Shown piece by piece: positions 47,117 to 58,895 of a stretch of DNA of 64,000 nucleotides. The notes beneath the pieces were generated by a model. It made no database searches, was not told the origin of the DNA, and saw only the letters and a program-made list of their open reading frames with translations. The first letter of the stretch is position 1. Every line of letters begins with the position of its first letter. Both the position numbers and the translations under genes were made by a program. Where the stretch lies: NCBI GenBank assembly GCA_020086605.1, contig JACBWW010000049.1, positions 675,544 to 739,543 of the forward strand, written 5' to 3'. Origin of the DNA: Lanius collurio (taxonomy: Eukaryota; Chordata; Aves; Passeriformes; Laniidae).

Positions 47117-49220
47117 CATAAAAGCAATAAACCCTGAATAATCTCAACATCACCATTGGCTTTATTGGTTAATCAAAAGCCTTTTTTCCCCCCTTCTGAG
47201 CCTAAGCCAAGCTCTTAACTCCATATTTAATGGGCAGATATTTTCTCCAAATGCTCTTTTCTCATTTTCATAAGGTAACTATGCAATGGATAATGGCTTC
47301 TTTTTCCTGTTGAAGTGGGCTCTTTATCTACCTATTGGTTCCAGCTGATATAAAACCCTCCTTTTCAAGATGTGTAGACAGACAATATTCCTAAGTGGGA
47401 CACTGGCTGCATCTGTCCTCAAAACCTCTCCACTGTCTGCTTTTTTCTACAACCCATATGAAAATATTGGAATTGTTGCCCATGAATAATTTTTTGTATA
47501 ATTATAATTACTTTATCTCTGCATTTATTTATTTATTTATACCTGGATTTTTATTTTTTTTTGCTTAAGTTCTAGTGAATATCCATCACCAGGCCTGAAA
47601 AGACCAAGCTCCATCCTTCTTGGTGAGGAGGGGCCACCTCAAATGACCCATCTGCCACTTGAATGTCACCAGCCCCGTGGTGGGTGAGTTCACAGTGGGT
47701 GCCAACACCACAGGGTGGGCTCTGGGTGCAACATTTTACAACAGAGCAGGATGAAACAGGGAAAAGCTCTTCTAGACAGACATTCCCAACAAGCAAATTC
47801 TGTGCTGGACATGGAGTTTTTGGGAGGAAGGGGTTGGATAAGGGCCCTTCCTGCTACTTCAAATGTTGGGTCCCCACTCAGCTCCTTGCACCAGTTTCTT
47901 TTACTCTCTTCCCTTGGTCCCACCAAAGCCACCCATGAAACTGTGAAAAAACATAAGAAAAAACCACTGGGACGTTCTTAAAAAGAGAATTGCAGGGATA
48001 AGTCCCCCAGCCTGGAGAGCTGTGCCACTGCTCTGCTCTCTGCACTGAGCACACCCACCCCCAAACCTCCTTCCAGCTTGGTCTGCCTGACCCACATCCT
48101 GGGAATTCTAGGCTCCAAACTGTCTGACTCAGGCTTCCAGAGGCAAGGAGAATATCTGCACTCTAGGCAGCTTCAGAAGCACTCGCCTTCTGCGAAAGAG
48201 CACTTCATAAATGGATGTTTTTCACTCACAGATTATTTTTTTTTTTATCTCCCATGCTTGTGTTTTTTTCTGAGCTCATTACTGGCTTGGCTGTTAATCC
48301 CTTCCACGACTCTATCCCTCATCTTCAGGGGCAGTTTAACAGTCCCTCTGCCTGTGAAAGGGCCTTCAGATCTGGGATCACAAAGCATTAATTATGGATC
48401 TGCAGTATCAACTCCGTGCCACTTGCTACATTCACGAGCTGCCAGAAATCAATGGGAAGTTTGCAAGAACTGCTGGCAGTGATTTAAGGCTCCTTCACAA
48501 GGAGGAGTTGGGAAACCTCTGCATGACTTTTGGAAGAGAGGTCTGGTGCATTGGAGGTCACTGATGGCTTGTGATACCATTATTTCTAGGGGAAAGTTTG
48601 GCTTTCCACTAACCAGCTCACTTGTGGGGTTGTCTTTGCACTTGAGAATCCAGGGATGAGCAAATCCTTGGATCTGACCCCAGGCAGCAGCATCCTGACC
48701 ATGTGAAAATGTGGCTTCACTACACCAGCAGAAATGGCCTAAAAATGCTCTGGCCTTGCCCCTTCCTCCCTCAGAGCAAGTCCTTGGTGTCAGTCTGGCT
48801 CTTGCACAACACCTCAGTGTGCCAGTCCATCCTATAAGAGGAATGAAATAAACTCAGCTGAGAAAATATTGAGTTTCTGGCAGATTAATGTCTTGAACTG
48901 GTCCAACACAGGTCCAGATAAGCATCCACACCTGATCAGAGGAAAGTAAACCTGTTAACAATTTTTTATTATTATTTATTGTTGTTGTGTCCCAGTGCTG
49001 ACTGAAGTCCTCATGCAGCCCCTCCTGCCTTGTGCAAAATCCTGCCTGAACACTTCCCAAACTCCAATCCCAGCTCCCAAAGAGAGCTCACAGCCCTCCC
49101 AGGTCACACTGGGAAAGGTTTTACAGCCTGTGCACAGCAAGGTAAAAAGCTAATGGTAAATGCAGAACCAGAGAACAAGTCTCGTGCATCCCCACCATCC
49201 TTGTCCTGTTCCCAAGGCTG
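47117..49220. other. unique stretch with promoter-like motifs, no recognised gene
   Basis: ATTGG (inverted CCAAT) occurs at 47155, 47164 and 47334, and a TATAAAA lies at 47349-47355. A short (ATTT)n run lies near 47524-47541. No coding exon is recognised downstream, so a promoter remains speculative. Confidence 0.4.
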
Positions 49221-49280
49221 GGAGGAGGTGGAGGAAGGTGCAGGAGGGTGGTGGAGGAAGGTGCTCGATGGTGGCAGGAG
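49221..49280. repeat. purine-rich G/A repeat
   Basis: GGTGGAGGAAGGTGC occurs at 49227-49241 and again at 49250-49264, within a GGAGG/GGTGG-rich tract. This looks like short tandem duplication. Runs of GG could support G-quadruplex formation on the plus strand. Confidence 0.75.
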
Positions 49281-51639
49281 ATGCTCTGTGGGGTCTGGCC
49301 CAGAGCTGCTGCCCCAGAGAGAGCAGTGAGTGACCCACAGACACAGCAGGGCACAACCCTTGGGGCACCTGTGCCAAAGTGGGCACCAAACACAGAGGGT
49401 TCTGCTGCCCTCTCCTGCCGGGCCCACCACCCACCTTCCTCCTTGCCCAAGCCAAGGGGGAGCAGGGTCTTGGTCCCAGACGCCCACGTCCCTTGGCTGT
49501 GAAGCTCCCAGGAGGGACATTCCTCCAAGGTCTGCTGCACACAAAGCCACCACGGCCTTAGCTTAGCAGCTGGGACAAAGCAGGGGCTGAGCAACAGGAA
49601 CCCCTTGGGTGCAGCCTGAAAAAGGGGGGGATTCTGCTGCAAAAAGGCTCCATTTGATGAAGACTTTGCTTGCAGCAAGGAAACAAGGTCCCAGCTTCTG
49701 TCCAGCCTGGCTTTCTCCTCCTCACAGGGTGTAGGGACAGGTTCAGCTGCCCTCTGAGTGTTTCCAGCCCTAGGGAAGGGCCGGAATCTTTCAGGAGGAG
49801 GCTGAATTTCTGGGTGGGGGAAGCCAGCACCTCCTGGCTGGCTGTGCTCAGCTGCAGCGCATTGCTGCCATCGTGAGTCCAGAGGTGTGGGCTGTTCACA
49901 GGGAACAGAGGCACCAGGACACCTGTGAAAATCGTCTGAATAACTCCCCGGAGCAGGGACTCCTTTCACTTCACTCCTGGGGAAAGGGCCTGCAAGAAAA
50001 GCCTCATTCTAAAGGCAAAGGATGCAGGAAGGTTTTTACCTGTGCATCATCTTTGCCTAAGTCCTCCCTAACGCAGGCTCTGAACTGCCCTGGCCTGGTT
50101 GAAATGCCCCAAGGAGCAACAGAGGCTGTCCCACCATCCAGAATAAACCTCTAGGCAGCATTGCTGGTATCCCAGAGTTTCACCAAACAGTTTTCCCCTG
50201 TTCTTGAGGAGGGAGGGATTCCCTGTGTGGAAGAGCTTCCCCAGCCCTTCCCATCCTTGCTGTGCTGTCTCTGATCTCAGCTCCCAAACCAGTTCCTCCA
50301 GGCCGTTCTCTTCTCCCGTGTCCCCTCCTGCTCATCATTGTCCCTCTGTCTGGGGACAGTCTGTGGGGAAGCACAGGGGTCCAGCTACTGTGGGGGAATC
50401 CAGAGCCTCTGAAAAATCAACACATCCTGAACTCCCCTGATTTAAGAGGCCTTTGGAACAGCAACGGCAGTGCTGTGTCTGTGGCACGGAAAGGAAGGGA
50501 AATCTGAAAAGCCTTTAGTATCTGTTTCTGCTTTTAACAGCATTGTTTCAATAAATATGCATTCTTCTCCTTGCTTTTTCAATCCTGAGGAGGAGCAGGG
50601 TGGCATGAAGATTTTCCCTCCGTGGGGGAACGTTCCTCTGGGAGGTCAAAGGCAGAAGCTCCTGATTCCATCCCAGCCCTTAACAAGGAGCCAGGGTGTT
50701 TGGTTTGTAGCAAAAGTGCTTTTCCTCTCAAGCATCCCACGGGCCTTCCAGCTACATGCAGGTAAATGAAGAGTGCAAATTAAACCAGGGCTAAGAAAAA
50801 AAAATCCTCCACCCCTAAATATTAGTCCCTTCACGCTTCTCAGTGTTCAATATTGCACCCTCATCAGTTTTCCAGTCACCTGTGGTATCTTTCAGGAGTG
50901 TGAGGCACATACAAACAGGATAGGAGAGACCAAAATTATTCCTAATGCAAAAATCAAATGGGGAGAAATCATAACCTTTCATATCAGTCTCAGACACCAT
51001 AAGAAAGCACCAAAAAAAGGATTTAATTCAGTTCTGCCTTTCGTTCAGGAGCAGCCCTTAAACATAAGCACTACCTGTGCTGATTTACCTGGGAACATCA
51101 ATTAAGCACACTGATTTCCTGTTTGCCTATTAATCCAATTACTTCCTTAGACAGAAGGGTTTTAGTGAGGGAGCCTTGAGAGGTTCAGTGCAGATAAAGC
51201 TGGAAAAGCTCACATGCATTAATGACATGTAACCACTGTTCAGGAGGCAGCTGCTGAGGGAAAACCTCAAACCAAAGAGCAGATCCTGCCCCCAGCACAG
51301 ACGTGGGGCTGGTACCATCCCGTGGCTCTGCAGGGAAGTGAACATTCCCTGCTGAGCTGTGAAAGGATTCAGGAGGTCTTTCTTCCACACTCTCACTGGG
51401 ATACTCCATATTTACCCATGGAAACCTCCAAGTAAAGCATCACTCTGGTTCCTATCAAAAAATCATGTCTGGGAGGCATTTCCTGAGGCACTTGAGCTTA
51501 AAGGCAAAGCCACCAGTCTGGTGGCTGATGACTCTCATGGCTTTCTGGAAGCCTCTGCTTCTGGAGTCATGAGAATATTTTCAGAATTTCAGAGTTTAAT
51601 TTTTTAAAATTTATCTTCTAGTTTTTGCTCTTGTGGCTG
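49281..51639. other. unique stretch without supported gene
   Basis: A 282-codon open frame lies on the minus strand (49121-49969), but it overlaps several others in both directions in GC-rich DNA and shows no domain. The part about 51060-51150 is AT-rich with TAAT and ATTA cores. Confidence 0.45.
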
Positions 51640-51898
51640 TAGAATCATGGAATGGTTTGGGTTGGAAGGGACCTTAAAGATCATCCACTTCCAACCCCCT
51701 GCCATGGGCAGGGACACCTCCCACTATCCCAGTTTGCTCCAAGCCCTGTCCAGCCTGGTCTTGGACACTTCCAGGGATCCTGGGGCACCCTGTGCCAGGG
51801 CCTCACCACCCTCACAGGGAAAAATTTCTTCCCAATATCTAATCTGAATCTGCCTTCTTTCACTTTAAAATCATTGTCCCTTTTCCTGTTGCTCCATA
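51640..51898 (-). mobile_element. CR1 LINE 3' fragment, well preserved
   Basis: The plus strand reads AGAATCATGGAATGGTTTGG, GTTGGAAGGGACCTTAAAGA, CCTGCCATGGGCAGGGACAC, GGTCTTGGACACTTCCAGGG, TGTGCCAGGGCCTCACCACC and AAATTTCTTCCCAATATCTA. This is an antisense CR1 tail close to the common passerine form. A short part between CCAGGGATCCTGGGGCA and CCCTGTGCC is missing compared with the copy at 63154-63556. Confidence 0.96.
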
Positions 51899-53900
51899 CC
51901 CATATAAAAAATGGGCCCTCTTCTTCCATTCAATCCTTTAAGTTATGGTGAAAGGCTGGGAATTTCAATATTTACATAGGTAAAGGTTAGGTATTAAACA
52001 CCGATAGTTTTTGGGTTCCAGAGCAGAGGATGTTGCTCTCCTTTAGCCAGAAATCCCACTGAGTGGTTGCTCCTACCAAAATCCCAGAGTGTCACTTGGT
52101 TCCTTCCCTCCCACATGTGGGACTTGAGGTTCCCTGCCACAAAGGGGTTCCTGGCCAGGAAATTCCCTCAGGCCTCATGACAAGGAATTTGACTGCCTGG
52201 AAGCATTAGGACTTCTTTAATCATGGCAGCCCAGCAACCTTCTCCCACCTTACAAAACACCTGGCAAAATATCCCCGTTACTACAACGTGGATCTGCTCC
52301 CCCAGCTGTGTCTGACACGAGGTCCCAGAGCAGGAAAGAGGCTTTAAATGCACGTGGGGAGAGTGGGGAGGGGACATCAGGGGGTGTCCCCCACAGGGCA
52401 TGAGACTCAACTGCCTTTGAAAGTCAACCTGAGCAGCTGTTTAGCTCCAGCAGCCGATTTTTCCCTCTTGCTTGCACTTTCCTGGAGTGTTTGGTGTGTC
52501 TCGGCAGAGAGCTTTTATTGCTGAGATGGTTACTTCAGCCTTGTCTCAATTTGCTTTTAGACTAACAAGCAATGTAGCTGCAAATTAAAAATATGGAAAA
52601 CAACAATAACCAAAGCTCTGCCTCTCTCCCCATCCCTCCTCCCTCTCAAGAGGATGCTGAAAGATTGAAAAGTGAGTCACTGAAAGACCTTTCTAGGTCG
52701 CAGAGACCTTTTTCTAATGCGCTGGGAATAGAGGAAGGAAGGGTTTGTGATTGCTGGGCAGGGACCTGGGCTCAGATCCTCACTTGGCTACAGACTCACA
52801 GTGTATTTTGCATCTATTAATTACAGAACTCCAGGGGATTAATTTATACAAAATGGGTAAACGATTCCCCTCTTTCCTGTCTGGCTGCTCAATTTAGAAG
52901 GTCAAGTCTTTGGGGCACAGATTGCCTTTTTGGGGAGAGTACAGCCCCAGGTACCCATCAACAGGCTGTAAATCACAGCCACAACGAGCAGCATGAACTA
53001 CAAGAGCATAAAACACCATCCCCCTGGCCCCAAACCCACCATTCTTCATCATTTCAGCCAAAAGAAATTTCACTTTTTGGCATTGTGATCACAATGCTTG
53101 TAAGTGGGGTGGTTGAACTATTTTTGGGAAAGGCTCTTCCCTGAGGGAGCAAAATCGTGGTATCTAAAGGAAGATCATGTTTTGAGCACAGACTGTTCTT
53201 CAAGTCTGAAACAGAAATTATGAACTCAAGGAAAGACCCAGTTGGGTTCCATTTTTGGTAGAGAAGGGAGAGAATTTGAAGCTACAAATCCTGACTTCAG
53301 GTCAGCTTTCCATCCCTGCAGAACCAAACTTTGGCCAAATGGGAACGACCAAGGGAACATCAGATGAGCATAAGATGGGTGTGGGTTGGACACAGGAAGT
53401 GGGATTACTTAGGAAAAACATGAAAGGCATTAACAGGTTAATGGGCAGGAGTGTGGAGTTAAAACATTGGATGGCTGGGAAAAGCTCCCTAAACAGCCTC
53501 TTGCATATGTGACTGTTTTCAAAGGGAAGTGCTGGAAGCAGCTGTTCCTAGAGATATTTTCGACTTTGGGGAGGCCAAACACCAAACGTGGTGAAGGGAA
53601 TATTTGCATTAGCAGGGAGGGGCAGCTCTTTCCCAAGTGTTATTTTTCTGCTCTGCTCCTCTCGCAGTGACATTTTCTCCCTCCTTGGCTTTGAACTCTG
53701 TGACACAGCAGACACCCCACTGTGCAGAGGAACATCCCCAGGGACATTCCCAACCTTCCACATCCCTCAGAAGTGGAATTTGCACCATGCTGGGCCTCAG
53801 GACAGCGTCACTCTTGGGCTGGGCCCTGGAGATTGCAGAGGGTTCTACAGCCTCTGTTCTCTGCACCATAGCAAAGGCCAGAGAAGCTGAAGAACAAGCA
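51899..53900. other. unique stretch with weak exon-like segment
   Basis: No recognised gene. The segment 52561-52671 is flanked by an acceptor-like and a donor-like signal and is discussed as a finding. A 204-codon frame starting at 53637 runs into the antisense of the next CR1 and is not credible. Confidence 0.45.
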
Positions 53901-54420
53901 CCACAGAATGGTTTGGTTTGGAGGAACCAACCATCCAGTTCCAATCCCAATCCAGTTAAAGACCATCCAGTTCCAATCCCCTGCCATGGGCAGGGACACC
54001 TTCCCCTATTCCAGGCTGCTCCAAGCCCTGTCCAGCCAGGCCTTGGAGATCCAGGGGCAGCCACAGCTGCTCTGGGCACCCTGTGCCAGGGCCTCCCCAC
54101 CCTCACAGGGAAGAATTTCTACCCAATACCTAACCCAAACCTACCCTCTGTCAGTTTGAAGCCATTCCTCTTTGTCCTGTCCTCCAGACCTTTCTCCAAA
54201 GTCTATCTCCAGCTCTCCTGGATCCCTTTTAGGCACTGGAAGGGGCTCTAAGTTCTCCCTGGAGCCTTCTCTTCTCCAGGTTGAAATCTCCAAGGCTCTC
54301 AGCCTGTTTTATAGCAAAGGCTCTCCAGCCCTGTGTTCAACTTAGTGGTTTTCTCTGGACTTGTTCCACCAGGTAAAAAGGTTCCTTCTTGTACTGAGGC
54401 CCAAGAGCTGGATGCAGAGA
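53901..54420 (-). mobile_element. CR1 LINE 3' fragment (about 520 bp) with internal duplication
   Basis: Antisense CR1 landmarks run in order on the plus strand: CACAGAATGGTTTGGTTTGG, CCTGCCATGGGCAGGGACAC, CAGGCCTTGGAGATCCAGGG, TGTGCCAGGGCCTCCCCACC, CTGTCAGTTTGAAGCCATTC, TTAGGCACTGGAAGGGGCTC and, further upstream in the element, CTTCTTGTACTGAGGCCCAA and GAGCTGGATGCAGAGATG. Within the first 80 bp CCATCCAGTTCCAATCCC occurs twice (53931 and 53963), a 32-bp tandem duplication. No reverse transcriptase coding remains. Confidence 0.95.
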
Positions 54421-54720
54421 TGCCTCTGAAGGGGATCCCAATGAAAATGTTAGAGAGAAAGGGAAATCTGGGAGAACAGAAAACATTTTCAAATCTTTCT
54501 TGTGCACACTCACTGCACAACCAGTGCTGTGCTCAGCGCTCCCACTTCAGCATTTCCTCTCAGGAGGAGGGCATAGGTTTTTGAGCCCTGACTAACTCTC
54601 TGTGTCACAAAGAAGGAGCACTTCTGTTTTTCTGACATGTTGACTGAGACACAGAGCACTGAACTCATGTTCTGAAGCAGTTTCTCTCCAAATCTCAGCA
54701 TCAAATGGGATCAGCAAACA

Positions 54721-54775
54721 GAGGTTAAAGGGACTTGGAGATTATCTAAACCCTCCCCTCTGCTCAAAGCCGAGG
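54721..54775 (-). mobile_element. possible old CR1 3' fragment
   Basis: GAGGTTAAAGGGACTTGGAG, followed by ATTATCTAAACCCTCCCCTC and TGCTCAAAGCCGAGG, resembles an old CR1 tail (antisense ggttggaagggacctctggagattatctagtcc...ctgctcaaagc). It is short and decayed. Confidence 0.6.
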
Positions 54776-55945
54776 CCCTCTATGCCTCTGTTATTCCCAG
54801 CCATTCCCAATATCAGTTGTTTATTGCTTTTAGAAGATCTAGTGTTAAAAGTCTCCAACTCTCCTGCATTTCCCCCCCTATTCCTGGATTTTAATTGTTA
54901 GATGAGCAGCAGGTGCATTTCCTCTCACTTCTGTATTTCTCTGTTCTTCTGGAGGACAGAAAAAAACCAACAAGAGGCACAAGGTTTCTTAATTGCCCAA
55001 AGATGCCACTGACAAATTGGTTAGTTTTTACTGACTCTCAGTTTCACTGCCGTGGGCTTTTTTTTTTTCCTACAGAAGAAAAGGCCACGCTAGAGGAATA
55101 TTTATGAGCCTGCACAATGGGGAAATGGCTTGTAAAAGTATCTACAGCAAAGCACAGCACAGACATGTCTATTTGCTAAGGAGCAGGACCAAGTTACTGA
55201 ATCTGAGGAGCCACTGATGTATGCAGTAATAGAGTGAAATCAAGCTCCAGAATAAAATGTGCAGTCAGGCAGAGACCCAAATGAAATGCCATTGCGGGAT
55301 ACAAATGAAAAATTATCAAAGGATAAAATGAAACCCATCAAAACACAATGTCCTTCACTTTGTTGTTTTTATTCTAATTCAGAAACATTCGGGTTTCATC
55401 TCCAGCCAGGCCCTAAACAGAGGCAGACTTGCATGTTGTATTTCAGGCATTCTTTCCTCACTCTTTTGTTCTTCTTTTTCTCTTTTTAATTCAATATTTT
55501 TAAAGCAAATCCTAAAAAGGAAAAATTAATTCTGCCTTTGTTTCTAATCTGAGCAGTTTGCCCTTTGCCTGCAGGCTCTGCCCTCAAACTCCAGCCCATA
55601 TTCTGACCTTGCTCCTTGACCTCCCACATCCCTGTGGCTTTGCCTTGAGCATCCTGGTGTTAAGACCAGAGCCTGGCTTGGGACAGGAGTGTCTGTGTAA
55701 GAGAGATATCCAGGTTTTCTTTCCTTAGAGGACAATCCACCTGGTCCCTATTATCTTTTTCTCCTCCTCCCTCCATCAGTACAATGTTTAAAAAGTGTAA
55801 TTGCCCCAATTTTAAACACTCACAAGTGAGGTTTTTTTCCCTGGCCATGGATGCCAGCTGCATGGATCTTTTACTCACTGAATGGCCAAGTGCTCTGCTC
55901 TAAGAAATCACCTCCCTGCAGCCTCGAAGGGACTTCCAGGGAGGA
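54776..55945. other. unique non-coding stretch
   Basis: No repeat family or exon is recognised. A T run lies near 55059-55069. Confidence 0.4.
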
Positions 55946-56002
55946 ATGCAGTGGCTTTTTACTCCATCATGCAGTGGCTTTTTACAGCATTATGCAGTGA
56001 TT
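55946..56002. repeat. 23-bp tandem repeat, about 2.5 copies
   Basis: Units at 55946-55968 and 55969-55991 share ATGCAGTGGCTTTTTAC and differ only in their last few bases. A partial third unit (ATGCAGTGATT) ends at 56002. Confidence 0.92.
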
Positions 56003-56395
56003 AGTCTGAACCCTTTATTGAAGCACAGGATTTCCAGGTCTGGGCACCAGCCCTGTAGTGCTGACAGACATTGCTGCTGACTCCCTGGGGCAAGGAGCAG
56101 AAAACTGGCTGTGTTGTACTAACAGAGAAGGCAAATTACTTCCTAGAGGTGATTTAAGTAATCAAGCACAGTCAGAAGGTGCAGATGTCCTTTCCTCTGT
56201 CTGTGCATCACCTGGGATGCAGACTGGGTGCAAGCCATGCTTGAAATGATGGCAAAGAGCTCTGGTTTGGGTACTTTTCATAGGTATTTGGGTCTGTGTT
56301 ACAAATGTTACCTGCTGCACCTGCATGTGCTATTCCTGCTGGGTGTACCTTCAATCTCTGGTGTTGGTGAGCAAAACCAAAGAGTTTGTAGAGAT
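56003..56395. other. non-coding stretch
   Basis: Nothing recognised. Confidence 0.4.
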
Positions 56396-56640
56396 TTAGA
56401 GGGCAGATTTAGACTGGATATCAGGAAGAAATTGTTCCCTGTGAGGGTGGTGAGGCCCTGGCACAGGATACCCAGAGAAGCTGTGGCTGCCTCTGGATTC
56501 CTGGAAGTGTCCAAGGCCAGGTTGGACAGGGCTTGGAGCAACCTGGGGTAGTGGGAGGTGTCCCTGCCCATGGCAGGGGGTGGAATGGGATGGGATTTAA
56601 GGTCCCTTCCAACCCCAACCATTCTGTGATTCCATGATTT
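56396..56640 (+). mobile_element. CR1 LINE 3' fragment, well preserved
   Basis: Sense-strand CR1 tail: GGATATCAGGAAGAAATTGT, TCCCTGTGAGGGTGGTGAGG, CCCAGAGAAGCTGTGGCTGC, GGAAGTGTCCAAGGCCAGGT, TGGACAGGGCTTGGAGCAAC, GTGTCCCTGCCCATGGCAGG, ATTTAAGGTCCCTTCCAACC and ATTCTGTGATTCCATGATT. It is 5'-truncated with a nearly complete 3' end. Confidence 0.96.
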
Positions 56641-57975
56641 CTATGGTTTGGGGCAAAAAAACCCTTCTGTTGTAGAATGTGGGGAGGTTTCCCAGACTGA
56701 GTGCTGAGAAAAGTCCAAAATTTGATGTCCATTAGACACAAGAAAACATTACAAGAATCTGATCAGCACATCTTGTTCCAACTCAGGCCAATCACACTTT
56801 AATTCACCACAGAAAATCACTGTTGAAATCCAGGCTTAGAATACGTGGAGTTATTTCCCATCAAGGTTTTATCCTCAGGGCATCCAGAAACATCACCCCA
56901 GAAAGTTCCCAACAGCCACCTCTCTTTAAACATGCTTCTTCAAATCTTATTTTTCCACAGTTGTTTCCTAACCCTTCTAGCTGAGACATTCAGATATTCT
57001 GCTCTTTTTGACCACACGGATCATTTCAAGCACATATTATTGCGTTGCTATGGTTATATTAGGATTGCAGTTTGCCTTTGTATTTGAGTCAAACCTGAAA
57101 TGAGTTCTTCCTACATAACCAGTTTTCTAATATAGAGATATCACAATTGTGGGGGTTTTTTTTGTAGCCAGTATCAAACATCATTTCAACATTTCAATGT
57201 AATGAATGGGCTGATGTTGATGCAAAATTCAATCTACCCTCTGAAGGAAATTTTGTAATCAGTTAAAATTTGGCTGCTTAACTTCTAGATGAGTAAAATT
57301 AGAGAAGATGGATGCTGGTTGAAGCCCTGAAAATATTATATTTCCAAGAGAACACACTTTTGCAAGAGCATATATGATGTATCTTGAACTGTCATTGCAA
57401 AAAAAAGGAGTCAAACTATTTAAGCCCCTTTCATTTGGGTTGATTTCTTAATTAACACAAGTCCCAGTATTGGATTTGGGAGAAACATCAATTTTTGCCA
57501 TAGATTAAAAATTCTGTTCCTTCTTGCTAAGGTGAAAATACTCACAGAAAGTAACTATGAGACTCCTGCAAACTCTCTGGAACAAAGCTGAAGGAAAACG
57601 TAGATTGGTAAAGCAATTTTGAAGACCAAAGATTAATCTGAGAGAAAGACACTGACAAAAACACAAAAACCTTTAAGAGTCTGGCTCAAAATTAAGGGTG
57701 TAAGATCAAATTTTAAGCACCTTTCTTGTACATCATCTTGGAAAGGGAAAGGAATACAGAGAGTTGTTCCCATCACAAAACCTTTACTCCTTGCCTGGCC
57801 AGCATCCTTCCATTGGGAATAGGAGATGCAAGGATATCCTGTTCCATCTGCCTGCCTGGAATTCATTATCCACCAGTTGCTGGGGTGGGATAGACCCAGC
57901 ACCAGCCTGAGTTGCTGAGCAGGGCTGCTCCATCCCAGGATTTTTGGAGAATAACCCCTGGGGCTCCTGGGGACT
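56641..57975. other. AT-rich unique stretch
   Basis: No repeat family or gene is recognised. The part about 56980-57100 and the following AT-rich sequence could be conserved non-coding DNA, but nothing decisive is visible. Confidence 0.4.
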
Positions 57976-58175
57976 CCTCTTTGTGCTCGAGGGTGGGCAG
58001 GCCCTGGCACAGGGTGCCCAGAGAAGCTGTGGATGCCCCTGGATCCCTGGCAGTGCCCAAGGCCAGGCTGGATGGGCTTGGAGCAGCCTGGGACAGTGGG
58101 AGGTGTCCCTGCCCATGGCAGGGGGTTGGAGTGAGATGATCTTTAAGGTCCTGTCCAACCCAAATCATTCCATTT
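57976..58175 (+). mobile_element. CR1 LINE 3' fragment
   Basis: Sense CR1 tail: GGCCCTGGCACAGGGTGCCC, AGAGAAGCTGTGGATGCCCC, GTGCCCAAGGCCAGGCTGGA, GAGCAGCCTGGGACAGTGGG, GTGTCCCTGCCCATGGCAGG, ATCTTTAAGGTCCTGTCCAA and a decayed AATCATTCCATTTTT end. It begins within the GTGAGGGTGG block. Confidence 0.95.
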
Positions 58176-58895
58176 TTCCCTGATGAGTGTGCAGTGCAGA
58201 ACCCCAGAGCTCCTTCTCTTCCATCATTCCAGCTCTGGGCTGTCCAACACCACCACCTCCCATCCCAGCCTCTCTCCAGGCCCTCTTTGGGGATCAGCCT
58301 GAATTGTGGGGATATAAAATAGGGGCTGTAAGGCAGCGCTGCTTTATTCCTTCCCCCATCTCCCCCTCCTCCTCCTCCTCAGGCTGCGTGAACACCCAGC
58401 ACGGATGCACGGGCTTCTCCTGCCCTCAGCTGGCTGCTCCCCGCAGTGCTAAGTGCCCGGTTTTCCAAAATCCCAGCCGCCTCCAAGTCGGGAAGGAGAG
58501 GGGATTTCACCTCAGCATCCCTCAAGCATCGTTTGATGCCGCCCCTCTCTCCAAAGCCGATGGACAGAGGCACAGCCAGACCTGGGAGCAGCTGAGCAGA
58601 GGAAGGCTGAGCTTTCCTGGTGGTCTGGGTTAACTCTTCATTTCAGTGTCACATCAGGCAGGGAAAGCACTGGAAATGCAGGAAGGGCTTAGAAGACAGA
58701 GGTCTGATTTGTAAAATGTTGATGGTAAACAAGGAAAGAGTGATTTATCCTTGATAAGGGGGTGTGAGGTGTGGGCTCCCAGGACACGGGGCAATAAAAT
58801 GTGTGGGATCAATGCCGTGGCAAGAGGAAAGGGAAAATTCCTTCCACAAAAAAAGATAGTTAATGAAATGAGTGACTGTGGCATTGCAATCATAA
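58176..58895. other. non-coding stretch with CCT microsatellite and local CpG cluster
   Basis: A TCC/CTC run lies at about 58363-58380, followed by about 185 bp with about 10 CpG sites, unusual for this window. It is described as a finding. Confidence 0.5.

Noticed and set aside
49121..49969. 282-codon open frame on the minus strand, the longest in the window
   Set aside because: It lies in GC-rich DNA with several overlapping open frames in both directions, has a Pro/Ser/Cys/Trp-rich composition without domain or homology I recognise, and crosses the purine-rich repeat at 49221-49280.
53637..54251. 204-codon plus-strand open frame
   Set aside because: More than half is the antisense of the CR1 fragment at 53901-54420. 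It is a by-product of the repeat.
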